DNA of 64,000 nt from Cercophora sp. LCS_1 (taxonomy: Eukaryota > Ascomycota > Sordariomycetes > Sordariales > Lasiosphaeriaceae): assembly GCA_036250225.1 (NCBI GenBank), contig JAPZLL010000075.1, forward strand, positions 17,148-81,147, given 5' to 3'. Below the pieces are notes generated by a model. That model did no database searches and was not told where the DNA came from. It saw only the letters and a program-made list of their open reading frames with translations. How positions within the stretch are numbered: position 1 is the stretch's first letter; each line of letters begins with the position of its first letter. Shown piece by piece: positions 43,791 to 54,746 of the stretch. The position numbers were made by a program, and so were the translations under genes.

Positions 43791-45486
43791 CCAAAACACA
43801 CGCAAAAAAAGCACATGTCACTACTTCTCCCATTCGTGGCGCGGTGGTTGTGGTTACCGTGTGCCGAGAAGCGAAATGGGGGGGGTGCGGAAAAAGGCTC
43901 TCATTTTATGTGGTGTGTGTTTGACGCATATCTGAAGATAGCTTCCATCTTCCCGGCAGCGGCAATCACGGGGGAAGCAGCGAACGTTTCGGTTAAAGCC
44001 TCGAGGTTGTCGTTAAGTTTAGCGAGATCTCGGATACGATGCGTACGGTAGGCCGATATATGCCTCTTGGTGGTAGCGTCTCTCCCAATAATGGCTCTAC
44101 CCTACAGTCCTCCATGGTGTCCCCTTCCCGTCCTTCCCTTACCATGGTTTCACCACCGCCACGCGCATGAGCATCGGAGCCCACGTTTCTCGACTGCTTG
44201 GCCCCAGTAACAACACCACCACTACGGCAACTACTGCTACCAGCACTGCTGTGTTTGGTGGTCGTCGGGGTGTTGATCTGTTCCGCCCCCGCCTACATGT
44301 GGCCGACCGGACGACAATGGCTGTAGTCGCCCCATGGAAGCGGATGTTGGCACGGCTTCCTCGCAAGTGGTAGACCATCGTCCTGGCCTTTCGGCTCCCA
44401 TTGTTATCCGTATGTTTGCTCGTCTCTCTTACCGTCACCCATCTAACGGGAAAACAAGCTTGCTTTGGCGTCGGACAGGCAGAAAGGTTGGCATTGGGGA
44501 GGGGCATGAGCACTGCGTGTAACGCATCCAGTTTGGCGTTTCAGCAAGGCAGATGCGGGTAGGGTAGCATTTGGCTCGAATTAGATAGTATTTCCGCCTG
44601 AGCAGACAAAATGATTACGATTCCTCCACGATATACGGTTGCAGGTCCGAGATACGGGCTGCAGGTCCAAGGTACAAGTCGCAGGGGTCTGCGTAAACAC
44701 AGTAGAGGCTCCATCATGCCCTCTACCAGGGACGCCATGGTCATGCCTGCTCACACCGTATCGCCCTCATCGTCGCTCGCCATCTCATTCCAAGTAGGCT
44801 TGATCGTGACACCCGCGCTAGATCCTAGCGGCCCTTGCACCCGCAATGCCAGCACGACATGTACCAGCAGCTGGAGATGGCTCCCTGTGCTGATGATGCC
44901 GAACGGGCCAAACTCGTGAATCTCCAGCATGCCTGTTGCGTCGATCGTTTGGGGTCCAACGGGTCGCCGGCGTCGGTGAGAGCGAGTATCTGCGGCACGC
45001 GTCGGTGCAGGAGCTGGTGCTGGTAAGCGCGTGGTAGGGTGCATTTCCCTCAACCTACATTGGGATGTATCAGTGCTGCTGCATGTTCTCCCCAAGTTGG
45101 ATGCGAGCACAGCCTTTCTGTCGCTCTCCGTCTCCCAGCGCGCCGGCCTGCACGGAAGATGCTGGACGCGGTCGGCATCTTCACGGCGAAGTATCTTGTT
45201 CGCAATCAAGGCCGGAAGTGCATTCTCTGCCGGCTTTCGCTCAATACGTGTGGAAAGCCATATTTAACGGTGTATAGAGCATTTTAAATGCCTTCAAAAA
45301 AAATGTATTTAGGGCCTTTTTTTTTTTTTTTTTTTACACGAAGAAAGACCCGTCCGTTCCTTCTTTTTCGAGCATGTGGTGATTTTTGTAGAATGCATTT
45401 TGGTGGTCGCGCTCTATCTTCACATCACTTGCCGCGCTGCAGGCCACGGCCCGCTTTTCGCGACCGCGGATTTGGGAGTCGGTTCC
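43791..45486. other. Gene-poor region
   Basis: A homopolymer T run lies at about 45318-45337. Open stretches at 44167-44373 (plus) and 44751-45209 (minus) have no recognisable domain. Nothing else seen. Confidence 0.45.
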
Positions 45487-45585
45487 AATGGTAGCAAGAT
45501 GATGATGGGGCGGGTTGGTGGCAAACGGCACGACCCATCCACGTTGTGAAAGAAGGATGGGCCTGACAAGTTGGTGACAAAATAA
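45487..45585 (-). repeat. Segment repeated in inverted orientation at 51238-51335
   Basis: Read on the minus strand it shares GTCACCAACTTG, CAGGCCCATCCTTC, CACAACGTGGATGGGTCGTG, CCGTTTGCC and CCGCCCCATCATCATCTTGC with 51238-51335 on the plus strand. Only a few small indels separate them. Confidence 0.8.
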
Positions 45586-45603
45586 TCGGCACGCTGAATC
45601 CCA

Positions 45604-45816
45604 GATGATGCCCCCTCAAGCGGTCCGGACAGGTGTTGAAAATCCCTGTAGGCGTCAGCGAAAAAGCCCAAAGCCTTTTCAATAAAGTTTTAGTCATTAA
45701 TATTGAGTGATGCATTGGAATCCTGGATTCACTCCTTTTCGATGGATGAACATCCCTTTGACTTTTCTGTGCATGTTGTTTATTTTGCCAAGGACTTGGT
45801 GCCGTTCGGAGCGAAC
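45604..45816 (+). repeat. Mosaic-region repeat, copy 1 (~213 bp)
   Basis: Starts GATGATGCCCCCTCAAGCGG, includes AGGCGTCAGCGAAAAAGCCC, GATTCACTCCTTTTCGATGG and ATGAACATCCC, and ends TTGGTGCCGTTCGGAGCGAA. Copies 2 and 3 are at 45833-46025 and 48271-48482. Parts of it look coding in one frame (IHSFSMDEHP), so it may derive from a gene. Confidence 0.85.
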
Positions 45817-45832
45817 CAATCTGGTAAATCCA

Positions 45833-46025
45833 GATGATGCCCCTTCAAGCGGCCCGGACACGTATTGAGAATCCTTGTAGGCGTCAGCGAAAAAGCCCAA
45901 AGCATTTTCAATGACTAAAAAAAATATTGAGTGACGCATTGGAATCCTGGATTCACTCCTTTTCGATGGATGAACATCCCTCCGACTTTTCTGTGTGTAT
46001 ATCGTTTATTTTGCCAAGGACTTGC
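45833..46025 (+). repeat. Mosaic-region repeat, copy 2
   Basis: Immediately follows copy 1 after 16 bp. Same order of motifs; diverges from copies 1 and 3 after TTTTGCCAAGGACTTG, continuing instead into CTCGGGTCGCTGGC. That continuation reads open (AGTDPAVFTSFTPLVASPTH), which suggests it lies closer to the source sequence. Confidence 0.8.
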
Positions 46026-46782
46026 TCGGGTCGCTGGCTGGTACAGACCCCGCTGTTTTCACAAGCTTCACCCCTCTTGTGGCTTCCCCCACGCATCTCA
46101 CGGATCCCAACTTCAAACCTCAACGCTTCGCCGTGGCAGTAATCATATTGAGGTCGACGACATCTCCGTCACCCAGGCTTCCGCCCAAACAGCCGATGCA
46201 ACCCCAGATGGCGGCCCCCAACCACAGCCAATACCCCATGGGCGCTGACTGCTCTCCTCAACACCCAACACCTGTGCTCCGACAAAGCATCACGATTACC
46301 CAAAACATCACTACCAACCCAACACGCATCCCACTTGATCCCAGCTTCAGCAACACTTTGCCATGGCATCAACTGCATCGAGGCCGCCGCCGGCGGTATC
46401 TCCATCGGCTGCATCTACGTCGGTATCAGCTTCTAGCGATCCCCCGAAAGATAGCGATCCCCCAACCGTGCGATTTGCCAATACGCAACATCTCTTCAGT
46501 GCCATTGATTCCACTACTGGGGATTTCCTTAGCGTCACAAGCATGATATTACCCCTTGTTTCTGCAATATACTAATTATGTAGACGTCTCTCCTGATCAA
46601 TTCACCGAAATCGAGCGTGTGCGAGGGAAGCAACGCCGCAAGGTCCGGTTTCGTCGTTATGATAGCAATTCCCAGATCTTGGTCATCACAATCCCAACCG
46701 CTGTATACGAGGCCCTTCACCTGGGACTTTACAGGCAGTATTTTTGCCAGCTCGTCCTGCCACTTCCAGGCGTTTTGGGCTG

Positions 46783-47438
46783 ACGATGCATCAGAACCTC
46801 TCCCTGGGACTTTTCCGGTCAGACTACATGGTTCATGGCGATAGCGAGGGACTTCAAATCAAGCAAGTTGAATTCAACACTATTGCTTCGTCATTCGGAG
46901 GCCTATTTACACAAACTTTGCTTCTTCACAGGTATATATATTCCCTTCATCCACCTACATTATTACCAAACTCTAAACAGCAACCAACAGGCACCTCTCG
47001 CAAACTGTCTACCCCCTCCTCCAGTCCTCCGCAGCCCTCTCACCTCTCAAACTGCCACCCAACAACTCAACATAAGGCCTTGCCTCTGGCCTTTGTGCAG
47101 CGTATACAGCCTACGGTCCCTTGACCCTCGGTCATCCCACTTGCGTCATCTTCCTCGTCCAATCCGGAGAACGCAACGTCTTCGATCAACGCTACCTCGA
47201 ATATGCCCTCACCTCCTCAACTCCCTCCATCCCGGTCTTCCGCCTCCCCTTTTCGTCCATCCAAAACAGCACCACACTCACCCCGACCCGCCACCTCCTC
47301 TACCGCCCTACAGCCAACCTCTCACTCACCTATGAGGTTGCTGTTGCCTACCTATACGCTGGCTACAGCCCGGGTAATTATCCGTCCCCCTCAGCCTGGG
47401 AAACGCGCTATACAATTGAGCGCTCCCGCACTATCAGG
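46783..47438 (+). pseudogene. Glutathione synthetase (Gsh2) internal fragment
   Basis: 46786-46930 encodes LGLFRSDYMVHGDSEGLQIK and QVEFNTIASSFGGL. After a probable intron (donor GTATAT at about 46932, acceptor CAG at about 46980), 47020-47438 encodes LPPNNST, a TAA, then GLASGLCAAYTAYGP, TCVIFLVQSGERNVFDQRYL, FRLPFSSI, LLYRPTANLSLTYEVAVAYL and AGYSP. These are the substrate-binding and central region of eukaryotic glutathione synthetase, which joins gamma-glutamylcysteine and glycine. Both ends of the enzyme are missing, so it cannot be functional. The one nonsense codon fits a CAA to TAA change. It sits inside another gene family, so it is a captured or inserted piece. Confidence 0.75.
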
Positions 47439-47492
47439 AATAGTACAGAGAACAATTGGAAAGATATTGGAAGTCAAACATTTCGGCAACAA

Positions 47493-47648
47493 GGCCATCC
47501 TGGAGGAGATGGCGGAGAAGGCGATTCGGCAGGCCATCCTGGAGGAGACGGCAGAAAAGGCAATTCGGCAGGCCATCCTGGAGGAGACGGTAGAAAAGGC
47601 AATTCGGCAGGCCATCCCGGAGGAGACGGTGGAAAAGGCGATTCGGCA
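47493..47648 (+). repeat. 39-bp coding minisatellite (four units)
   Basis: Four 39-bp units (GGCCATCCTGGAGGAGA start, GGCGATTCGGCA end) encoding GHPGGDGRKGNSA. In intact relatives I know, the motif HPGGDGGEGDS occurs once; here it has been multiplied in frame. Confidence 0.85.
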
Positions 47649-47843
47649 GGTGGCCCACGGCCGGAATATATAGGAAAAGGTAATTAGCCAACGCTTATTA
47701 TCAGGTCTGGATATTCCGAAACATTACCTGAACTTTATAAGGATATGTAGTGGTGGTTTTGGGCATTAAACCACGAGGTCAAGATTGTTATTCTGGCGAA
47801 ATTTGACAATCAGTAACACCACATTTTATTAAAAAAATGGGAG

Positions 47844-48008
47844 GAAGAAATCTCGAGTCCACAGGGAGCGATTACAGAGGAAATCTCGAGTCCACAGGAA
47901 GCAATTACGGAGGAAATCTCAAGTCCACAGGGAGCAATTACGGAGGAAATCTCAAGTCCACAGGAAGCAATCACAGAGGAAATCTCGAGTCCACAGGGAG
48001 CAATCACG
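47844..48008 (+). repeat. 33-bp coding minisatellite (five units)
   Basis: Five 33-bp units, core GAAATCTCGAGTCCACAG, alternating GGGAGC and GGAAGC. They read ISSPQGAITEE or ISSPQEAITEE in the frame that joins the flanking family sequence (KKWEEE before it). The units alternate, so pairs may have been duplicated. Confidence 0.85.
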
Positions 48009-48159
48009 CGGAGTCGGGCTACTATTATATTGCAGCAGAATAGTATTCTCAACCCAGTGAAACGGCAGTCAATCACCATTACCTGCAACGAGACAACAGA
48101 TCCAGTATTGTATCATGTTACTAGGGGGGCATTAGCACTGGGATTTCGACTTCTTTTTC

Positions 48160-48270
48160 TTCGCAATCAACCGGAAAACATCTTCCTCACCGAGTCGGGC
48201 TCGGCTCTTGTGAAGCTCGGTGATTTTGGCCTTGCTATGACCGACAACTGGACCTGCGAGACCAACCACT
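48160..48270 (+). pseudogene. Protein-kinase catalytic-core fragment
   Basis: The plus-strand frame reads NQPENIFLTESGSALVKLGD then FGLAMTDNWTCETN. QPENIFL corresponds to the catalytic loop of NIMA/STE-type kinases (normally DLKPEN) and GDFGLA to the magnesium-binding DFG motif. Only about 35 codons remain. It is fused directly to the preceding accessory-family sequence and ends at repeat copy 3. Confidence 0.55.
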
Positions 48271-48482
48271 GATGCCCCTTCAAGCGGCCCGGACACGTAT
48301 TAAAAATCCCTACAGGCGTCAGCGAAAAAGCCCAAGGCCTTTTCAATAAAGTTTTAGTCATTGAAATATTGAGTGATGCATTGAAATCTTGGATTCACTC
48401 CTTTTCGATGGATGAACATCCCTTCGACTTTTCTGTGCATGTTGTTTGTTTTGCCAAGGACTTGGTGCCGTTCGGAGCGAAC
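48271..48482 (+). repeat. Mosaic-region repeat, copy 3 (truncates the helicase gene)
   Basis: Same sequence as copy 1 from GATGCCCCTTCAAGCGG to GTTCGGAGCGAAC. Its right edge at 48482 coincides with the point where the minus-strand helicase frame loses family character, just after its Walker A motif. Confidence 0.85.
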
Positions 48483-50542
48483 ACAGGATTATCGATTGAA
48501 AAAACGTCGACTTGCCCGACCCAGCGACTCCGTTGATAAAAGCTAGACCTGCTGGCACCTCGGAAAGCTTGCAAAATGCCTTCTTCTTTGAAGAGTCGAA
48601 CGCTCTGAAAATCTCCTGACAGAACACGGGAGCATCGTAATCTTTAGACTTCCCGGCGGCGAAACGACCGAGAGCAGGCAAGCGGGCCAGGATGTCGACT
48701 GGTTCCACCTTGGAGTCGTCGAACTGCAACTGGTACGTGTACTTGGCTTTGGATGCATTGAGCAAGTCCTCGGTGGCAGCCGTTTCCTGAGGTCTGGACT
48801 TCGGGTGATAGAGGCAGTTGATCGCGAGTGCTTCTGCCTTCAGTGTCCTGTCCGAGTGCACCCTTGTCAAGGACACGTTCACCGTGGGCGTGTCGCAGGG
48901 CCTGGTCCGGAAGTCCCCAACGCTCTCATTCTTCATTGTCTGGGTGAGGGGGAGCTCGACTTGGATGGGCTTCTTGTCCGAAGGCGACTTGTTCGGCTTC
49001 GTGACAATGAACATCTGGTACTCATGTCCGAACACCGGTGCCGAAACATCCCTCCTGTGTGCGATGAAGGTGACATTGACATCATCTGGACCTGTCTCCG
49101 TGTCCTCAGCCGGTGTTACCTCGTCGACTGGTAGGGGAGGCTGAAGCTCATTCTCCTTGGACAACTTCTCGAGTTCCTTTCGAACGCGGACCTGCCAATC
49201 ATACTCGCCGTCCACATCTGCTTCTTCCTCTTCAGTCGTCGAAGTGAACTTTGTGGCAAGATCCTGAGAGAGTCCCTCTTTGAAGTACGGGGAAACCAAT
49301 AGAATTGCGGCATCGACGGGGTCACCCTTGCCCCTCGCCTGTTCGATGAGCTCGATGATGTTGTCAATGATCTCATCCGGCCCCATCAATGCGATGACCT
49401 TGGCGCCGGCAATGCTGACACGGCAGCTCTCCCCAGCTCGGGGGAGGCCAGGATGCTTCTCGTCCGTCTTGATGAGCATGAGAAACTGGCGCTCGTCTGC
49501 ATATGGGAATTGCACGAGATATGCATCGAGTTCCGTTGCGCGCAGTTCCGAGTGCGCGTCGACTTGCAGTGTCTCGTCATAGGTTGAGCCAACCATCTGG
49601 TGAACGAGCTGCTGGTCGTGCGTCAGGTACCGAGACACCTTCATGCTTGTGGCGAGCTTTGGAAAATCGTCCTTGTGACCCACGTGCGAAGGGAAGAGCG
49701 TCTCTCTGCGTCCACCGTCCTCTTCTTGGAACCAGAAGTCCAGAGGGTTGGGGTAGTTGACGCCTTCCTTTCTGAGATTGGCTTCACGACCCAGCAACGC
49801 GCGAATGAGATTGCAGCGTGTGCCATCTTCTTCTTGCGGAAAAGACAAGACAAGCTTAGCCTTGCCTGCTTCGTCGTACTCCATGTTCTTGAGCGCGTCG
49901 AGCTGGCTGAAAAGAACACCCCCGACGCGGTGCAGCGCTTGGAGTGCAGGACTCGGGATGTCAATCCAAACCTTGGATGTAGTGAGAGCCACGACAGATA
50001 GCTTGTACGCTGGATTGATCGGTTTGGCACCGAAGTTGCTGCGCAAATGGTCTCTGACGTCCTGTGCTGAGTTGTGTTCCGTGATCTTGCACTCGACGAC
50101 ATCCTTGAGGTAGATGACGCTCTGTCCCACGGAGTCGCGCCCGAAAGTCCTGTGGTACGCGAAGTGGGCGATTTTGATGCAGGCATAATCATGAGGAGAG
50201 GCAGAGACCGTCATGATGTGATCGAGACTCAAATCGCCGGGATCCCCGCAGTAAATCGCAGTCCGATTGCCCGGGGAACTGAGAGGCTTGCCGTTGACAG
50301 AAAGGTAGACGCGTACCGGCTTCGTGGTGAAGCGCTGGTCGTCCAATGCCGCAAGCGCCGTGGCAAGGGTGTCAATCTCTACAATCGACTCCGCCTACAA
50401 ATCGTCAGTCACTCTGCCGTGAAAGGATTGGAAAGAAGTTCAAGTTACTTACGTCGTCATTTTCGCCGGCATTCTCGGCATTCTTGGTGTCGCCGGGAAC
50501 GTCGCCCCAGCCCAACTGCTCAGACATGATAGTTGTTGCCAT
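48358..50542 (-). pseudogene. 5' part of an SF1-type helicase-like P-loop NTPase, cut after Walker A
   Basis: Exons 50453-50542 and 48358-50394 give 708 residues; the 58-nt intron has donor GTAAGT, branch CTGAC and acceptor TAG. The start MATTIMSEQLGWGDVPGD is followed by a long N-terminal region, found before the motor domain in large fungal SF1 (DNA2/NAM7-like) helicases. Walker A is GLAFINGVAGSGKST at about residue 645. Ten residues later the sequence passes into repeat copy 3, which supplies a foreign tail (CSLRTAPSPW...) and the stop. Walker B and helicase motifs II-VI are absent, so it cannot work as a motor. The rest is intact, so the truncation is probably recent. It could be expressed as an N-terminal fragment. 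Confidence 0.7.
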
Positions 50543-50761
50543 GGCTGAACTTTGTCAGTGGATCAGGTTGTGAAAAGAAAGTTGTGCGTGAGTGAGTTGC
50601 GTGGTTGGGATTTGCTTGAAGGCAAGAAGTGGTTGATGGGAGATTCTGTGGGGAGAAAAAATAATTTGGCAGAAGCGCAGAGATTTCAGCGAACCGCGGG
50701 GAAGAAATCTAAGCTCGGAGGCGCCTGCCGGCTTGGATTAACTCTCAGCCACCTTCATTGA

Positions 50762-51092
50762 CGCTACAAAGATCTCCTCACAGTAGCAGGTATCCAGTTC
50801 AACAGTCACGCTGACGCCTATGCTCGCTGCCACGAACTCCGCGAGAGGCACGGAGGTCGAGACTATTACAGCGATATGGTTACCGAGGCCCATCCTGGTG
50901 AGTTCGAGGAAGAGCATCACAATGAGGAGATTGCGCCAGGCGAGTGGGAGCATCTGGCTCGCGAGCTTCCAGGCAGACCTCGGGAGACCGAAGACATATC
51001 CTCGGCAATCGCGATCTTGACCTTGCTCACGATTGGTCTCCGCGTGTTGGCAAGTTCGGCGCTGCTCGTCGACTTGGCACTGGGTAGATACC
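50762..51092 (+). pseudogene. Relic resembling part of a fungal Helitron-type helicase/replicase
   Basis: Plus-strand frame YKDLLTVAGIQFNSHADAYA, CHELRERHGGRDYYSDM and PGEWEHLARELPGRPR. A shift at about 50995-51010 then gives DLAHDWSPRVGKFGA, after which a stop appears. The phrase DxDWSPxVG recalls the linker region of Pif1-containing Helitron proteins in filamentous fungi. The match is from memory and partial, so both family and boundaries are uncertain. Confidence 0.3.
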
Positions 51093-51237
51093 TAAAATCG
51101 AATAAAGGCATCTACTTACACACCACTGTGCACCATGTTGTCAGCCTCTATGCCGCACGCGTAGCTGGGGCGCCGGAGTGCTTTGCATTTGAGCAGGGCA
51201 TCGTCGAGCCCGGGAAACGGACGCTCTTTTTTGAAGA

Positions 51238-51335
51238 ATGTGTCACCAACTTGCCAGGCCCATCCTTCACAACGTGGATGGGTCGTGCCGTTTGCCAACC
51301 CGCCCCATCATCATCTTGCTACCATGGAACCGACT
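51238..51335 (+). repeat. Partner of the inverted segment at 45487-45585
   Basis: About 98 bp shared in opposite orientation with 45487-45585, flanking the whole mosaic. It is slightly shorter because of small deletions (for example CTTCACAACG against CTTCTTTCACAACG). Confidence 0.8.
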
Positions 51336-54300
51336 CCACCAGCGACCCTGTGCCCTCTCGACCCTCTACGCTCGCATGGCTGTCTCGATAGCCTACGGCG
51401 TGGCGCATCAGTCGGTTCTCTAGCCACGACCTCCCAGTCGTATTAGGCGTCTCATCCCCATGGCTTTTCGTTGGCGTTGACGTCCTCTGCGCTCGCATCG
51501 ACCACTCGACATCCTACGACATGCGCATCGATTCGTACCCCGACCAGCGATGACCTCCTGGCCCCGTTCAGCGGTCAGCGGCGCCGTCCCAACCCTCAAC
51601 CATCCGTGCGTCCCCCTCGGCGGGCTCTACAACAGAATTGGTAGGTAGATCGCGGTTCACCACAAGGATCTCAAGCTAACCAACATCTCCAGCGCCCGTC
51701 TCGACCATACCATACCGCCACGATTAGCGTCCATAGAGGTTTCTGCGCACTTCGGAAAAGACCCGTGTTAGCCCGCAACATGAGCGCGACGACCGTCCCC
51801 CTCGACAAGTCTCGTTTCCGACAATACCCGCTTGTTTCGTCCCTACACGACACCCTACCTGGCAGCAAGGTGCCAGGCTCGTATTGCGCACACGTTTGTC
51901 TCGACGTCCCGGCGCAGCTGGGTTGGATGGATGCAATATGAAGGTCAGGAGGCGGGATCAGGAGCTGCCCGACCAGGTTAGACCCGTTTCTTTTTCCCCT
52001 GGTTGTCCCCATTTTGGAAGGATCGCGACGGCCTGCAAAACAATCCAAGACGCTAACCCCCATCCCTCTGGCAGACTGGTTATAACTCCATTGTACCGCG
52101 CCTACTTCAGACAACTGCGGGTTACCATTGCGAAGCTCCGGATGCGACTCCGTCCTGCGGCGAAGCCTTTGTCACAGAGGACCGCTCCTACACCGTGCTC
52201 GCCCATGTTTCGCTTCATTCTTGTCGCCCAACCGAGCAACATTCCCAAAGCTTTACCAGTCACCGCTCGACATCACTCCTGATCACAAGCCGTCTCGACG
52301 ATTTGTTACTTGCCTATCAAGGAGCTGCAAACTCTCCGGATATGCTCCTGAATCGGCAGTCGATAAGGGCCAGGAGGTGCTCAGGCATCCTGTGCGCCGC
52401 CTACAAGGAAATGAGGGAAAATGAGGGAGTAGAGTGTTTAGGGATTCCTGGCAGCATTGTTCGATACTCACTGGGATTGCCTGGCTGTGTAAGAGACCGC
52501 CCGTCAATGCGTATCAGAGCTGGATGGCCTCAACGGTGCTTTACAGGGCGCCGTCTGTTAGGTAAATGGCCGACGGAGAATGTGAAGAGCTCGTTTATGG
52601 ACAAGAGACAACGCTGCAGTGTGGTTATCTCGAGGCATTGAGAAGATTCATGATGCCACTAATGACTACATGCATAATTTCCTGCGTGCGTATCGGACGC
52701 TCGACATGAGTTGCGTTTCGCTAGGGCCGATACAAAGGTCTAGCAGCTGGGTGTAGCCAACGGAACTGTCACCCGAGCCACCACAAACCCGCAGGCAAGG
52801 ATCAAGCTCTGAGTGGCGCGGGGCGATACAACTTAATCACTCCCTATCTGTAACGCCCGCTTCGCCCGCCCCCACCGAGCCCGCGGGAAAGAAGACCGAC
52901 CATATGACCCGACTCGGCGCGCAACTAGGGTGGTGGACGGATCAAAGTTTGCAAAGTTTGGTCGAGAACTGGTCACTGTGCCGGACTGAGTGAACGATAT
53001 GCCCTCGCCACGCTGTGAGTTCAGCCATCCAGACGCCTTCATTGTGCTCGATCGATTGGTTTTCTATCACAGCGGCTTATCCGACGAGTACCTCTACACC
53101 CGTTTTGGACCTCCCGACGTCTCGGATCAAGTGAGCAGGAGCACGGGGGATATTCATGCATTCTCATCCGCCAGTCTCCCAAGACTTGTATTTAACGAGC
53201 GGCTTTCCTGTCACCCCTGGCGCCTATCACGGATGGGCGACGGACTCAACAACTATTTAGTACTCTTCCAATAAACTTCATTTTCCTCACAGGCTTTCTG
53301 TGGTCCCCCGTGTCTCGAACAAGCAGGAATCAGGTTGACATCCGCGTCTGCGTCTCTCACCTCATCATGTGGCCTCTCTCCATCCCATTCTCTCCATCCC
53401 ATCAGTTGCGTCTGCAGCAACGGTTTCGTTTCCCTTGCCGTTCCTCGGCTTTTTTTCCCTTTCAGAGCAAGGACAAGTAATCCACCATGTTTCCTCATCT
53501 TCAGCGAGCTCCCCGTTTGGAGTGTCCTTGACCCGCGCGCCACCCTTCACCGTCGCGGACCGCCAATTCCCTTCTCAGCCCCTTGGGAGGTCCCCGGTTG
53601 CCGGTTGTGGCTTCTGATGGGGTAATTCCTGCTTCTTCATCAGCTTCCGCTGTCCGGGGCTGGCCTGCCTTTGCGCAGCGCCTGTATGAAGCGAGGGGGA
53701 TGGAGAACGATGCAGCACGCGCGGCGACCGTCAAGCGTCTTTGACTCTGCGGTGACTCGATCGACACGGGACAGCAGAGTCCCTGTTCATCTATAGTATC
53801 ATTCAAACACCACAGGATGCACCCCCTGCACATTCAAGTGCTCCCCCCCTCTTTAGTCGCTACGTCAAAACGGTGGGGCAGTCTGTGCAACGGTCATCGT
53901 CCAACGACCAAGCGGAGGAGCTTCTTTCCTTTCACCGCACCAAGTTGTCTATCCCGCTGCGCCGCGGGGGCGTCCCGCAACCAAGACGCTGTGGCGATGT
54001 CGCAGCCAACGGCCTCGAGCCCCAGGGTGCATGCCGCCTTGGGAGACCGTCGACAGCGAACACGACGGAGCTTCAGCAACGTGGATCTTGCTGCTCGGGC
54101 GAAAGAAGTGTAGGGATTGCGGTTGCGGATTTGGGGCGTGGCGAGGTCGATCTCGAAAGAAAACTTGCAACCGGCGACAGCATCAAGCAACGCTCCAACG
54201 TAGGTCGTCAGCCTGCGACGCAGCGAACAGGTATCGTGCAGTTTGCGGCATTGGATCCCACGTCGTTTCGCCCGGCTGGGAACATAATGTCCACGTTCTG

Positions 54301-54746
54301 CTGTTGGCGACTCGTGAGAGACGACAACTGGTCGCAGCATCAACAGCACCGAGACGGCGGCGATCGAGGGCGGGGTCGTGCTCGGCCTACGCTGCGCAAC
54401 GCAGACAGCTCCCTGCTGCTGTAGTGCTAGTCAAGGAAGCCAATAGTAATAGCATGTTTCCCATGTGGGGATGCCGCCAGAGGGGGTTGGAGAAGAGTTG
54501 GAAGTTCTTATTCAGGTTTCCTGCACAAAGCATCAAATTCACACATCCGAGACCAAGAGCCCAGGGGACTGTTTTGGTATTCTGCATCTCATTACACGCT
54601 ACACAACTGACTGGCCTCGTGAGATGATGTTGGGGCTACCTGTGACGCTGTGATACGACCATCTCGGCCGCTAAAATGGCATCCTGAACCTTGAGTCGAT
54701 CCAAGTCGTTGGCCAACCAACCTCCCGTAGCTTGCGTGCGGCAACC
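51336..54746. other. Gene-poor 3.4-kb region
   Basis: Only scattered fragments: near 51650-51720 a short VHHKDLKLTNI-like stretch could be a kinase catalytic-loop relic, but it is too short to call. The open frames at 53.8-54.6 kb overlap on both strands without domains. Confidence 0.45.

Larger units (their letters stand above)
46363..48129 (+). pseudogene. Fungal accessory protein (HPGGDGGEGDS family) interrupted by a foreign gene fragment
   Basis: The N-terminal part starts at ATG 46363 (MASTASRPPPAVSPSAAS) and continues at 46584-46740 as RKVRFRRYDSNSQILVITIP and EALHLGLYRQYF. The next piece of the same family comes only at about 47440: WKDIGSQTFRQQGHPGGDGG, then PTLIIRSGYSETLPELY, WWFWALNHEVKIVILAKFD and LYHVTRGALALGFRLLFLR to 48129. 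Between them lies a glutathione synthetase fragment. Stops and frame changes break the gene, and two in-frame minisatellites have expanded (47493-47648 and 47844-48008). I recognise the family from fungal accessory genomes; its VIEAGYS-type motif resembles a PD-(D/E)XK core, but here that reads IIRSGYS, so the acidic residue is lost. Confidence 0.6.

Noticed and set aside
47493..48008. CRISPR-like direct repeats
   Set aside because: Units are contiguous with no spacers and lie in frame in a eukaryotic gene: minisatellites.
51650..51720. Kinase catalytic-loop-like VHHKDLKLTNI
   Set aside because: Eleven residues only, with no flanking kinase motifs.
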